Assembly (NCBI GenBank): GCA_947169935.1
Contig: CAMVRS010000002.1
Coordinates: 1 to 64,000, forward strand
Source: an uncultured Lachnospiraceae bacterium
GTDB lineage: Bacteria > Bacillota > Clostridia > Lachnospirales > Lachnospiraceae
Direction: 5' to 3'
DNA: 64,000 bases
In this document: piece after piece, positions 8,398 through 16,399 of the stretch
Numbering within the stretch: position 1 is the first letter of the stretch
Layout: every line of letters starts with the position of its first letter
The notes under the pieces: generated by a model
Told to the model about the DNA's origin: nothing
The model's database searches: none
The model's input: only the letters and a program-made list of their open reading frames with translations
Translations under genes and position numbers: made by a program

Positions 8398-9528
8398 TTA
8401 TGCGTAAAACTCCTTTACGCTGTCGATGATATACTCATTCTGATCTTCCGTAAGGCCGAAATACATGGGCAGACGCAGCAGCCTGTCGCTTTCCTTTGTA
8501 GTGTACTTATCCTCACCGGCAAAACGTCCGTACTTCTTACCGGCGGGCGAAGAATGAAGCGGTACGTAATGAGATACCGCCAGTATGCCTTTTTCGGCCA
8601 GATGCGCCTTAAGGGCGGTCCTCTCTTCCAGATCTGCGGTCTTTACATAAAACATGTGCGCATTGTGAACGCAGCCTTCCGGCACAACGGGAAGTTCCAG
8701 CTTTCCCTGATCTGCCAGATCCTTAAGCTCCTTATAATAGGTGTTCCAGATCTTTAATCTGGCATTGTTTATCTCATCCGCCATCTCAAGCTGGGCATAC
8801 AGGTAAGCGGCGTTCATGTCACTGGGAAGATAGGAGGATCCTGCTTCCTGCCAGGTATACTTATCTACCTGACCGCGGTAGAAGCGGCTCCTGTCGGTTC
8901 CTTTTTCCCTTATTATCTCTGCCATATCGGAGTATTTTTCGTCTCTGAGGAGCAGCGCGCCGCCTTCACCCATACTGTAATTCTTGGTCTCATGGAAAGA
9001 GAAACAGCCCATATCGCCTATGCTTCCAAGTGCTTTGCCCTTGTAATATGCCATAACGCCCTGGGCGGCATCCTCCACCACATACAGGGAATGCTTCTTT
9101 GCTATATCCATTATGGTATCCATTTCACAGGCTACGCCGGCATAATGAACGGGCACGATAGCCTTTGTCTTTTCGGTAATTGCAGCTTCTATCAGCTTTT
9201 CATCGATGTTCATGGTATCGGGTCTAACGTCCACAAATACCGCTTTTGCACCGCGGAGGACAAATGCATCAGCCGTGGATACAAAGGTATAGGAGGGCAT
9301 GATCACCTCATCACCTTCTTTTATATCCAGAAGAAGCGCCGCCATTTCGGTGGCATGTGTGCAGGAAGTGGTGAGCAGGGCCCGCTTTACTCCGGTACGC
9401 TCCTCTATCCAGGCATTGCATTTTTTTGTAAATGCGCCGTCGCCGCAGATCTTTTCCGCAACTATGCACTCCTTTATATAATCCAGTTCTTTACCCGTAT
9501 GGGGCGGTACATTAAAATTAATCCTCAT
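8398..9528 (-). CDS. wecE: dTDP-4-amino-4,6-dideoxygalactose transaminase, WecE-type
   Basis: 376 residues, a PLP-dependent sugar aminotransferase of the DegT/DnrJ/EryC1 family. It resembles enterobacterial WecE along its whole length, as I recall that sequence: LLDI, GDEVIMPSYTFVST, LRGAKAVFVDVRPDTMNIDE and FSFHETKNY. The PLP lysine is K182 in that last motif. WecE moves an amino group from glutamate to C4 of dTDP-4-keto-6-deoxyglucose, giving dTDP-Fuc4N. The ATG at 9528 is preferred over the one at 9534 because AAAGGAA lies 7-8 bases before it. No RmlA/RmlB genes are in the window, so the substrate must come from elsewhere or from the PseB-like enzyme. Confidence 0.88.
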   Translation of the reverse strand: MRINFNVPPHTGKELDYIKECIVAEKICGDGAFTKKCNAWIEERTGVKRALLTTSCTHATEMAALLLDIKEGDEVIMPSYTFVSTADAFVLRGAKAVFVDVRPDTMNIDEKLIEAAITEKTKAIVPVHYAGVACEMDTIMDIAKKHSLYVVEDAAQGVMAYYKGKALGSIGDMGCFSFHETKNYSMGEGGALLLRDEKYSDMAEIIREKGTDRSRFYRGQVDKYTWQEAGSSYLPSDMNAAYLYAQLEMADEINNARLKIWNTYYKELKDLADQGKLELPVVPEGCVHNAHMFYVKTADLEERTALKAHLAEKGILAVSHYVPLHSSPAGKKYGRFAGEDKYTTKESDRLLRLPMYFGLTEDQNEYIIDSVKEFYA

Positions 9529-9530
9529 GA

Positions 9531-11267
9531 TCATTTCCTTTCGTATATCACAAAACCTTTTTTGTCATATATCTTTTCATATCCGTTATTATATAGGAAT
9601 GCGAATAAATATGAAAGTTTTTTATCCTGCATATCTCTTTCGCGCACAGACATATCATCCGCTTCCTTCGTTATCACGCAGACGGGATATCCTTCTATCT
9701 GCGCCAGTTCTTCCTTGTACTGCTCTGCGGAATAGCTCTCCAGATCCGGCCAGGCAGTGGATACGGCAGGAGGCATATTCATTATATAATGAAGTCCCGG
9801 AATATCCCCGTATGTGAGCATGGGCTCTCCCTCCGGGCAGGTAAGGGTTATCATATCGCATACATTTTTTATGGAACTGAACCTCTCATAGGAGGTACAC
9901 ATACCCTGCAGCATAACAGGGCCTTCTTTGCCTATCCTGTATTCACGCCAGCTTCCGTCCGTGCCGTCTTTAAAAGCGTAATTCACATGGAAAAGGGCGC
10001 TCTGTACCAGCAAAAGCAGTACCAGTGAAACTCCCATATAAAGCAGCGGATAATGCCAGCATTTATCCCTGCAGCGTCTGCGGATAAGCCGTGCAAAAAG
10101 ATGCACTCCCACCGGCATCAGCAGATACATACAGTTAATGCAGGAATAAAGATGATTATTGCTTCCAAGAGGCGTGATCAGCTGGGTTATCAGAGCAAGA
10201 AGGGCAAGTCCCTTTTCCTTTGCCGAAAACTTATTATCGATCAGCACCCATATATCCAGGACCATCAGCAATATCAGTATCACCACTGAAATGCGGAAGA
10301 TGGCACCCACATTGTGATACTTAAAGTCATATACCCCGTTTCGGTAATAATAAAAGAATATAAGACCGATACCCCCGCTGTAGACAAACTGTGCAGTGAT
10401 CTTCATCCCGGGCTTTATCAGCTTAAACATTATACTGCCTGCTGCCACGCCGGCTGCAGGTATCAGCGCATACAGAAGATTCCCCAGATAATTATCCGCT
10501 GTGGTGAGGATCATATCCTTAAGGGTATATTCCCCCTCCCCGCTGCTGCCGCCAAGAAGACCTGCTATCCAGGAGGTCATACGCATTATGCCATCCGTGC
10601 CTCCGCTGATCAGCATAAGCAGAAATACAAGGGCCGCCCCGGCGGCATATCCGCCCACACAGCAGAGTATATCCGCAGCCAGCCGCTTTGCCTGCTTCCC
10701 CCGCAGGTCATCCCATATCACATATATTATCAGGGCACAGTGGGTAAGGTTAGATATCCTCACTCCAAGACCCAGTCCCAGCACTAAGCCTGCCAGCGCC
10801 ATAAAACGCCTGTCCCTTTTACCCATGGCGTAAAAAAGGATCAGCGCCCCGGCCGTAAGCGCCAGATAACTTAAATGCTGGTATAATATCACGGAAGGGC
10901 TCCAGTTAAGTCCCAGGGTGATGAGCAGCGCCGGAAACAGAAGATAAGGATGTATGCGGTCCTTAAGCATGAAATAGACCAGTATGGCTGTTCCCGCCGG
11001 AACAAGGCTGCAGAGCAGTTTGAGCCCTATAAGCCTGCCGCCGCATATCAGATAAAAGCCCCGTCCCAGAAGATTTGCAAGAAAGGTTGCAAAATGCCAG
11101 CTGCTTATATCGCTGTCAAAAAAAGCATAATTGCAGGCGCTGTACATGGTATCGGAAAGATCCGTCCCCTGCCCCGCTCCTATCAGTGCAAATAAAAAAA
11201 GCAGCAGGGGAAAAACGACCATAGTGACGGTCATGTTTACTCCTGTGGCTTTCTTCTCTTTACTCAA
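9531..11267 (-). CDS. Polytopic membrane protein, possible GT-C glycosyltransferase
   Basis: 578 residues with about eleven to twelve hydrophobic segments up to residue 430 and a soluble C-terminal part of about 140 residues. The first external loop contains an acidic stretch (GQGTDLSDTMYSACNYAFF), as in GT-C fold transferases. It resembles in plan the membrane protein at 6640-8394 but not clearly in sequence. It overlaps the upstream epimerase gene by 4 bases and lies 2 bases from wecE, so it is firmly part of the operon. A lipid-linked sugar transferase is likely but unproven; a ligase or polymerase is possible. Confidence 0.58.
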   Translation of the reverse strand: MSKEKKATGVNMTVTMVVFPLLLFLFALIGAGQGTDLSDTMYSACNYAFFDSDISSWHFATFLANLLGRGFYLICGGRLIGLKLLCSLVPAGTAILVYFMLKDRIHPYLLFPALLITLGLNWSPSVILYQHLSYLALTAGALILFYAMGKRDRRFMALAGLVLGLGLGVRISNLTHCALIIYVIWDDLRGKQAKRLAADILCCVGGYAAGAALVFLLMLISGGTDGIMRMTSWIAGLLGGSSGEGEYTLKDMILTTADNYLGNLLYALIPAAGVAAGSIMFKLIKPGMKITAQFVYSGGIGLIFFYYYRNGVYDFKYHNVGAIFRISVVILILLMVLDIWVLIDNKFSAKEKGLALLALITQLITPLGSNNHLYSCINCMYLLMPVGVHLFARLIRRRCRDKCWHYPLLYMGVSLVLLLLVQSALFHVNYAFKDGTDGSWREYRIGKEGPVMLQGMCTSYERFSSIKNVCDMITLTCPEGEPMLTYGDIPGLHYIMNMPPAVSTAWPDLESYSAEQYKEELAQIEGYPVCVITKEADDMSVRERDMQDKKLSYLFAFLYNNGYEKIYDKKGFVIYERK

Positions 11268-12334
11268 GACAGATAAAACTCCTTATACCACTTTGCAAAA
11301 TTCTTAAGCCCCGTCCTCAAAGCTGTGGAAGGCCTGTAACCGTAGTCACGCTCAAGGGCGGAAGTATCCGCATAGGTCACCGCCACATCCCCTGGCTGCA
11401 TCGGCAGCAGTTCCTGATGGGCTTTAACGTCAAAATCCTCCGGAAGCACCCCGGCTGCCTTCAGTTCTTCTGCCAGTATGTCTATGAACTCCATCAGATC
11501 CACGGGCTTTGAATTGCCTATGTTATAGATAGCGTAGGGTGCCAGCGGCAGGCCGTCCTCACCCTTCTTCCTTTCCGGGGCGCCCTGCATCACCCTGATG
11601 ATGCCCTCCACCACGTCGTCAACATAGGTAAAATCCCGGCGGCAGTTGCCGTGATTGAATATCTTTATCTTCTCCCCCCTGCGCAGCTTATCAGTAAAGC
11701 CGAAATAAGCCATATCCGGCCTGCCGGCAGGTCCGTATACGGTAAAGAAACGCAGCGCTGTAGAGGGTATCTCATAAAGCTTGCTGTAGGCGTGCGCCAG
11801 CAGCTCATCGCTCTTCTTGGTAGCCGCATAAAGGGATACGGGATGCTCCGTAGGCGCATCCACCCTGTAGGGTATATCGGCAGAATCTCCATAGATAGAT
11901 GAAGATGAGGCGTATACCAGATGCTCGACTTCGCTGTGCCTGCATGCCTCCAGTATACGGTAAAATCCCATTATATTCGCTTCCATATAGGCATCGGGAT
12001 TTTCTATGGAATATCTGACTCCCGCCTGGGCTGCCAGATTGACTGCGATTTTAATATCATACTTTTCAAAAAGACTTTTGATAAAAGCCTCATCCGCTAT
12101 GCTGTTTTTAAAAAACACCCACTTTGAAGCAGAGCCTGCTGCAGCCTTTTCTATCTGTTTAAGGCGGTATTCTTTGATGGCCACATCATAGTAGTCATTC
12201 ATATTATCGACGCCCAGGATCAGCATGTTCTTATGCTCACTGCGCTCTAAAAGCTTAAGCACCAGATTTGCGCCGATAAATCCCGCTGCTCCCGTGATCA
12301 GTATGCACTTGTCGGAGAGGCTTATCCGTTTCAT
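11264..12334 (-). CDS. UDP-glucuronate 4-epimerase-like protein (CapI type)
   Basis: About 356 residues from the preferred ATG at 12334, which overlaps the upstream stop (ATGA). A longer frame to 12373 would run 43 bases into that gene. It is an extended SDR: LITGAAGFIGANLV binds NAD, SSSSIYG supplies the catalytic serine region, and SLYAATKKSDE the Tyr-x3-Lys. VDNMNDYYDVAIKEYRL and LAAQAGVRYSIENPDAY are hallmarks of UDP-glucuronate epimerases such as CapI, which make UDP-galacturonate. Its presence points to a uronic acid in the glycan. A GAGGAG site precedes the chosen start at a somewhat long distance. Confidence 0.85.
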   Translation of the reverse strand: MKRISLSDKCILITGAAGFIGANLVLKLLERSEHKNMLILGVDNMNDYYDVAIKEYRLKQIEKAAAGSASKWVFFKNSIADEAFIKSLFEKYDIKIAVNLAAQAGVRYSIENPDAYMEANIMGFYRILEACRHSEVEHLVYASSSSIYGDSADIPYRVDAPTEHPVSLYAATKKSDELLAHAYSKLYEIPSTALRFFTVYGPAGRPDMAYFGFTDKLRRGEKIKIFNHGNCRRDFTYVDDVVEGIIRVMQGAPERKKGEDGLPLAPYAIYNIGNSKPVDLMEFIDILAEELKAAGVLPEDFDVKAHQELLPMQPGDVAVTYADTSALERDYGYRPSTALRTGLKNFAKWYKEFYLS

Positions 12335-14226
12335 TCCTTTTTCTTCTCCTCTGCGGGAGCCTTGAATATCCACAGCTTGCTTAAGATATAGTTAAGAACG
12401 ATAACCACTATGCTCGCGATAAGAACCTTGACCAGCAGCTCGTTCCACTTAAGCAGCGTTACGAAGAAGAACATGATAGCCTCCTCCAGTCCGAAGGAGA
12501 AAAGCCTGGCTGCAACGAATTCAAGAAACTCCTTCGAAATAGCCTTAAAGCCGGTCTTCTCACTGTGGAATACGAATACCCTGTTGATCACATAAGCAAA
12601 GATCACCGTTATGGTCCAGCTTGCCGCATTGCCCAGCAGCACTCTCCAGGTATCTTCCATAAACGAGAATGCATACTGCGCAAAAATGATATAGGTAAGC
12701 CAGCTCATTACCGTAGCCGCAAATCCGGCTATCAGGTAATCCCAGACTTCCTTCTTTGCATAATAGATCCCCAGAGCCCAGTCACAAAGACTTTCAAACA
12801 CATTGAAGATGATCTGCCTGATCAGATCTATGATACAGCAGACCACAAAGATTACCAGCACCGTTGCGATCAGATGCACGGGACGCAGGGCATGCCTGGG
12901 CGCGAACACATTAAACCAGACAGGCCATTCGTTCTCCAGATAGAGATGGGCGTGTAACAGGTAAACGCCAAAGGTGCAGGCGGATATCTTTGAGATGACA
13001 GCCGCAGCCTTGCCCTTTATGGGCTTCATGTGTACAAAGAACATGAACAGGCCGATGCTTGATAAGAGCACCAGCAGATGATTGTAATCGTCCACCAGGA
13101 GGCTTGCGTTGCCGAAATGTATCCCCTCCAGATCGCCGGATTCCAGACCGTACATAACGATTATGCAGGGAACTATCAGCAGCGCATAGAAAACATAGGA
13201 TATTATCGATCCTGCCTTTGTCTTACAGAAAGGCAGACCGTAGAGACGTATGTATGCAGCCAGCACATACAGCGTTATAAACCACTGCAGGCTGCAGCCG
13301 TGATCTTCAAGTCCCAGCATATGCATGGGGAAAATGCTCTTGAAAACGCAGGTAAATACCAGCAGCACTATCAGGATAAAGCCATGCTGGAGCTTGTTAA
13401 GAGCCTTAAAGCCCCTGCCCAGGAAAGGCGCGATAAGCATCAGCATCATGTAGGCCGTTGCAAACCAGTAATGGCCGTTGCTTACGGGGAATACCAGATA
13501 TTGCAGTTCATAGAGATTTGCATGTTCTTCAAAACTCTCTATTCCCGTTGCAAAACAGATGAGTCCTATAAATACGCTATAGAATAGTATCTCACACCAG
13601 AGTTTTATGAACTTGCGAAGGGAAAAGCGGATATCTACGGAATAGTAGCCGCTTATCATCACATATACGTTAACGGAAGCCAGGCATAAAGCCTCTACCG
13701 CCCAGAACCCGATATTTGCAGGCGTCTTATCCGTAGAAAGCGGATTTAAGAGAAAGCCGTTGCCCAGATAATGCATGGTGATTATCATGAACATGGCCAG
13801 GATACGAAGTATCTCAAAACGCCCGTCACGCTCTTTTGGAGGCGCCGGCTTTAACACATCTTCCGGCACATCCACAGTCACCAGCTTTTTATACTTATCT
13901 TTTAATTTTTCCTTCAGGGCGTCGAACATCTCTGCCTCTACGCCCTGTCCCCTGAATTCACGGGATACGCTTAATGAAACCAGTCCCACGCCTTCTTCAT
14001 CCTCGGAAGGGATAACTCTGGCCTCACCCAGAGCCATGAAGAAGTCCATATAGACCAGCTTGTCTGTTTCTTCATCTTTCAGCAGCGCCTCAAACCAGGC
14101 TCTGTCGTTTTCATAGTCATTCTGCTCCAAACCGAAGGAACTCTTGCGGAGCTCCTCGTCCTTAAGCCAGTTCAGATATCTGCCACGATCCGTCGGAAGG
14201 GCATTTCTAAGATAATGATGGTTCAT
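12331..14226 (-). CDS. Three-domain fusion: GNAT-like, acyltransferase 3, GtrA-like
   Basis: 631 residues. Residues about 1-125 look like a GNAT domain (ALPTDRGRYLNWLKDEELRK, then SREFRGQGVEAEMFDALKEK as the acetyl-CoA loop). Residues about 130-480 form an acyltransferase-3 membrane domain (GRFEILRILAMFMIITMHYL, with the conserved arginine and histidine; GYYSVDIRFSLRKF; TFGVYLLHAHLY). Residues about 490-625 form a four-helix GtrA-like domain ending AYVINRVFVFHSEKTGF and ILNYILSKLWIF-like sequence. AT3 proteins O-acetylate surface sugars, and GtrA proteins are thought to flip undecaprenyl-phosphate-linked sugars. No frameshift or internal stop suggests a sequencing join. It lies 12 bases after pseB. 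Confidence 0.85.
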   Translation of the reverse strand: MNHHYLRNALPTDRGRYLNWLKDEELRKSSFGLEQNDYENDRAWFEALLKDEETDKLVYMDFFMALGEARVIPSEDEEGVGLVSLSVSREFRGQGVEAEMFDALKEKLKDKYKKLVTVDVPEDVLKPAPPKERDGRFEILRILAMFMIITMHYLGNGFLLNPLSTDKTPANIGFWAVEALCLASVNVYVMISGYYSVDIRFSLRKFIKLWCEILFYSVFIGLICFATGIESFEEHANLYELQYLVFPVSNGHYWFATAYMMLMLIAPFLGRGFKALNKLQHGFILIVLLVFTCVFKSIFPMHMLGLEDHGCSLQWFITLYVLAAYIRLYGLPFCKTKAGSIISYVFYALLIVPCIIVMYGLESGDLEGIHFGNASLLVDDYNHLLVLLSSIGLFMFFVHMKPIKGKAAAVISKISACTFGVYLLHAHLYLENEWPVWFNVFAPRHALRPVHLIATVLVIFVVCCIIDLIRQIIFNVFESLCDWALGIYYAKKEVWDYLIAGFAATVMSWLTYIIFAQYAFSFMEDTWRVLLGNAASWTITVIFAYVINRVFVFHSEKTGFKAISKEFLEFVAARLFSFGLEEAIMFFFVTLLKWNELLVKVLIASIVVIVLNYILSKLWIFKAPAEEKKKE

Positions 14227-14238
14227 CTCACTCCCCCG

Positions 14239-15225
14239 TTATACGGTCTTCAGCAGCTCTTTTATCTGATCCACGCTGAGCCATTCGGTGTTATTGCCCG
14301 AACTGTAGGAAAAGCCATCAGGCACTTTCTTTCCGCTGGGCGTTATCGCTCTCTTCTCGCTCCATACCATCTGGGGATATACGATAAAGTGCTTCTCATA
14401 TTCATAGGTAGTCAGTGAATCCTCAACGGTCACCATGATCTCGTGAAGCTTTTCGCCTCCCCTGTTGCCTATCTCGGGCTTTTCACAGCCGGGAAGCATA
14501 GCCTCTGCCAGATCGGTTATCTTAAAGGAAGGGATCTTGCTTATGAAAGTCTCGCCGCCTACGCTCTCTTCAAGGGCTTTTAACACCAGCTCAACTCCCT
14601 GTTCCAGGGATATCCAGAAACGAGTCATGCGGTAGTCTGTGATGGGCAGCTTGGTCTCGCCTCTCTCGATCATACTTTTGAAAAGAGGGATCACAGAGCC
14701 CCTGCTGCCGGCCACGTTACCGTAGCGGACTATGGAGAACGCCAGATCGCCGGAACCGGCATAAGCATTCGCCGCAATAAAGAGCTTGTCACTTACCAGC
14801 TTGGTGCCGCCGTAAAGGTTTACGGGATTAACTGCCTTATCTGTAGAAAGAGCCACCACCTTCTGCACGTCCGAATCAAGTGCAGCTTCTATAACGTTCA
14901 TGGCGCCGTGGATGTTGGTCTTTATCGCCTCATTGGGATTGTATTCACAGGCCGGTACCTGCTTTAAGGCTGCAGCGTGCACTATATAATCCACGCCCTT
15001 AACTGCCCTGCGCATACGCTCCAGATCCCTTACATCGCCTATAAAGAAACGCAGCCTGTCGGCATATTCCTTAAATTCGTTCTGCATCACAAACTGCTTA
15101 TATTCATCTCTGGAATAAACTATTATCTTTTTAACATTCGTACGGGTCAGTGCATAACGCGCAAAGCACTTTCCGAAGGAACCTGTACCTCCGGTGACCA
15201 GTACGGTTTTTCCGTCAAGAACCAT
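14239..15225 (-). CDS. pseB: UDP-N-acetylglucosamine 4,6-dehydratase (inverting), PseB-like
   Basis: 328 residues. An SDR with VTGGTGSFGKCF for NADP, HAAALKQVPACEYNP, and LSTDKAVNPVNLYGGTK, giving the active-site set D129, K130, Y138 and K142 of the PseB/FlaA1/CapE group. The enzyme removes water from UDP-GlcNAc and inverts C5 to give a 4-keto-6-deoxy-L-hexosamine. Further pseudaminic acid genes (PseC, PseG, PseI) are absent nearby, so the product may be an L-FucNAc- or amino-sugar precursor. It is the first gene of the glycan operon, with a GAGAGGAG site and a promoter at 15258-15286. Confidence 0.9.
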   Translation of the reverse strand: MVLDGKTVLVTGGTGSFGKCFARYALTRTNVKKIIVYSRDEYKQFVMQNEFKEYADRLRFFIGDVRDLERMRRAVKGVDYIVHAAALKQVPACEYNPNEAIKTNIHGAMNVIEAALDSDVQKVVALSTDKAVNPVNLYGGTKLVSDKLFIAANAYAGSGDLAFSIVRYGNVAGSRGSVIPLFKSMIERGETKLPITDYRMTRFWISLEQGVELVLKALEESVGGETFISKIPSFKITDLAEAMLPGCEKPEIGNRGGEKLHEIMVTVEDSLTTYEYEKHFIVYPQMVWSEKRAITPSGKKVPDGFSYSSGNNTEWLSVDQIKELLKTV

Positions 15226-15257
15226 GATATAACTCCTCTCAAAAAATTATGTCAACC

Positions 15258-15286
15258 ATTATAACAATTTTGCCCGCACTTTACAA
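15258..15286 (-). promoter_or_regulatory. Sigma-A-type promoter of the glycan operon
   Basis: On the minus strand TTGTAA (15286-15281) is followed after exactly 17 bases by a consensus TATAAT (15263-15258), 33 bases before the pseB start. The -35 box overlaps the stop codon of glf. This separates the glycan operon from the glf/clp operon. Confidence 0.75.
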
Positions 15287-16396
15287 GTTTTCACGGGCAT
15301 CCTTTAACGCCAGAGCCACCACCTTATCCATATCCAGATAACGGTATATGCCAAGCCTTCCGCCGAAGAGCACATTACCCTCTTTCTTTGCCAGGGCACT
15401 GTACTTCTCATAAAGAGAATTGTTCTTCTCATCATTGATGGGATAATAAGGCTCATCGCCCTTCTTCCATGCAGCCGGATACTCCCTGGTTATCACGGTC
15501 TTAGGGTTCACATTCCCGTTCCGGGCACCGAATTCAAAATGCTTATGCTCTATTATGCGGGTATAAGGGATCTCATACTCGGTGTAGTTTACCAGGGTAT
15601 TGCCCTGATAGTTCTCAATATCCAGCACTTCGGTTTCAAAACGCAGGCTCCTGTATTCAAGGGTACCGTATTCATAACCGAAATACTCATCCACCATGCC
15701 GGTGAAAACCTTTTTATCCGCCAGCGAATCATAATACGCCCTGTCGGAATAATAATCACAGCCGGTCCTTACTTCTATGCCCTCCAGCATACGTTCCACT
15801 ATCTTTGTGTAGCCGCCGATGGGTATACCCTGATAAGGATCGTTGAAATAATTATTGTCATAAACAAAACGTACAGGCAGACGTCTGATTATAAAAGCCG
15901 GCAGCTCGCTGCAGGGACGTCCCCACTGCTTCTGCGTATAGCCCTTTATAAGCTTTTCGTAAATATCACGGCCCACCAGGCTTATAGCCTGTTCCTCAAG
16001 GTTCTTCGGCTCCGTGATGCCCGCTTCCTTCTTCTGCTCCTCTATCTTAGCCTTTGCCTCTTCAGGGGTCTTTACTCCCCACATCTGATGAAAGGTGTTC
16101 ATGTTAAAGGGCAGATTATACTGCTCGTCCTTATAGCGGGCTATGGGACTGTTTGTATATCGGTTGAACTCCGTAAACTTACCCATATAGTCCCATACGA
16201 CCCTGTCAGCGGTATGAAAGATATGAGGGCCGTATTTATGCACCTGTATGCCTTCCACATCCTCGCTGTAGATATTACCGGCGATATGGTCACGCTTTTC
16301 GATCACCAGCACCTTTTTTCCTGCCTGCTTTGCCTCATGGGCAAACACGGCGCCGTATATGCCAGCTCCGACTATCAGATAATCAAATTCGCTCAC
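15281..16396 (-). CDS. glf: UDP-galactopyranose mutase
   Basis: 371 residues, the usual length for bacterial Glf. The FAD-binding N-terminus is YLIVGAGIYGAVFAHEA; HKYGPHIFHT and the conserved MNTFHQMWG and YTQKQWG motifs follow. The enzyme interconverts UDP-galactopyranose and UDP-galactofuranose using reduced FAD. It would supply galactofuranose for the glycan encoded downstream. It starts only 3 bases after the clpA stop and has no promoter of its own in that gap, so it is transcribed with clpS-clpA, while a new promoter for the glycan genes begins at its stop codon. Confidence 0.95.
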   Translation of the reverse strand: MSEFDYLIVGAGIYGAVFAHEAKQAGKKVLVIEKRDHIAGNIYSEDVEGIQVHKYGPHIFHTADRVVWDYMGKFTEFNRYTNSPIARYKDEQYNLPFNMNTFHQMWGVKTPEEAKAKIEEQKKEAGITEPKNLEEQAISLVGRDIYEKLIKGYTQKQWGRPCSELPAFIIRRLPVRFVYDNNYFNDPYQGIPIGGYTKIVERMLEGIEVRTGCDYYSDRAYYDSLADKKVFTGMVDEYFGYEYGTLEYRSLRFETEVLDIENYQGNTLVNYTEYEIPYTRIIEHKHFEFGARNGNVNPKTVITREYPAAWKKGDEPYYPINDEKNNSLYEKYSALAKKEGNVLFGGRLGIYRYLDMDKVVALALKDARENL

Positions 16397-16399
16397 TGT

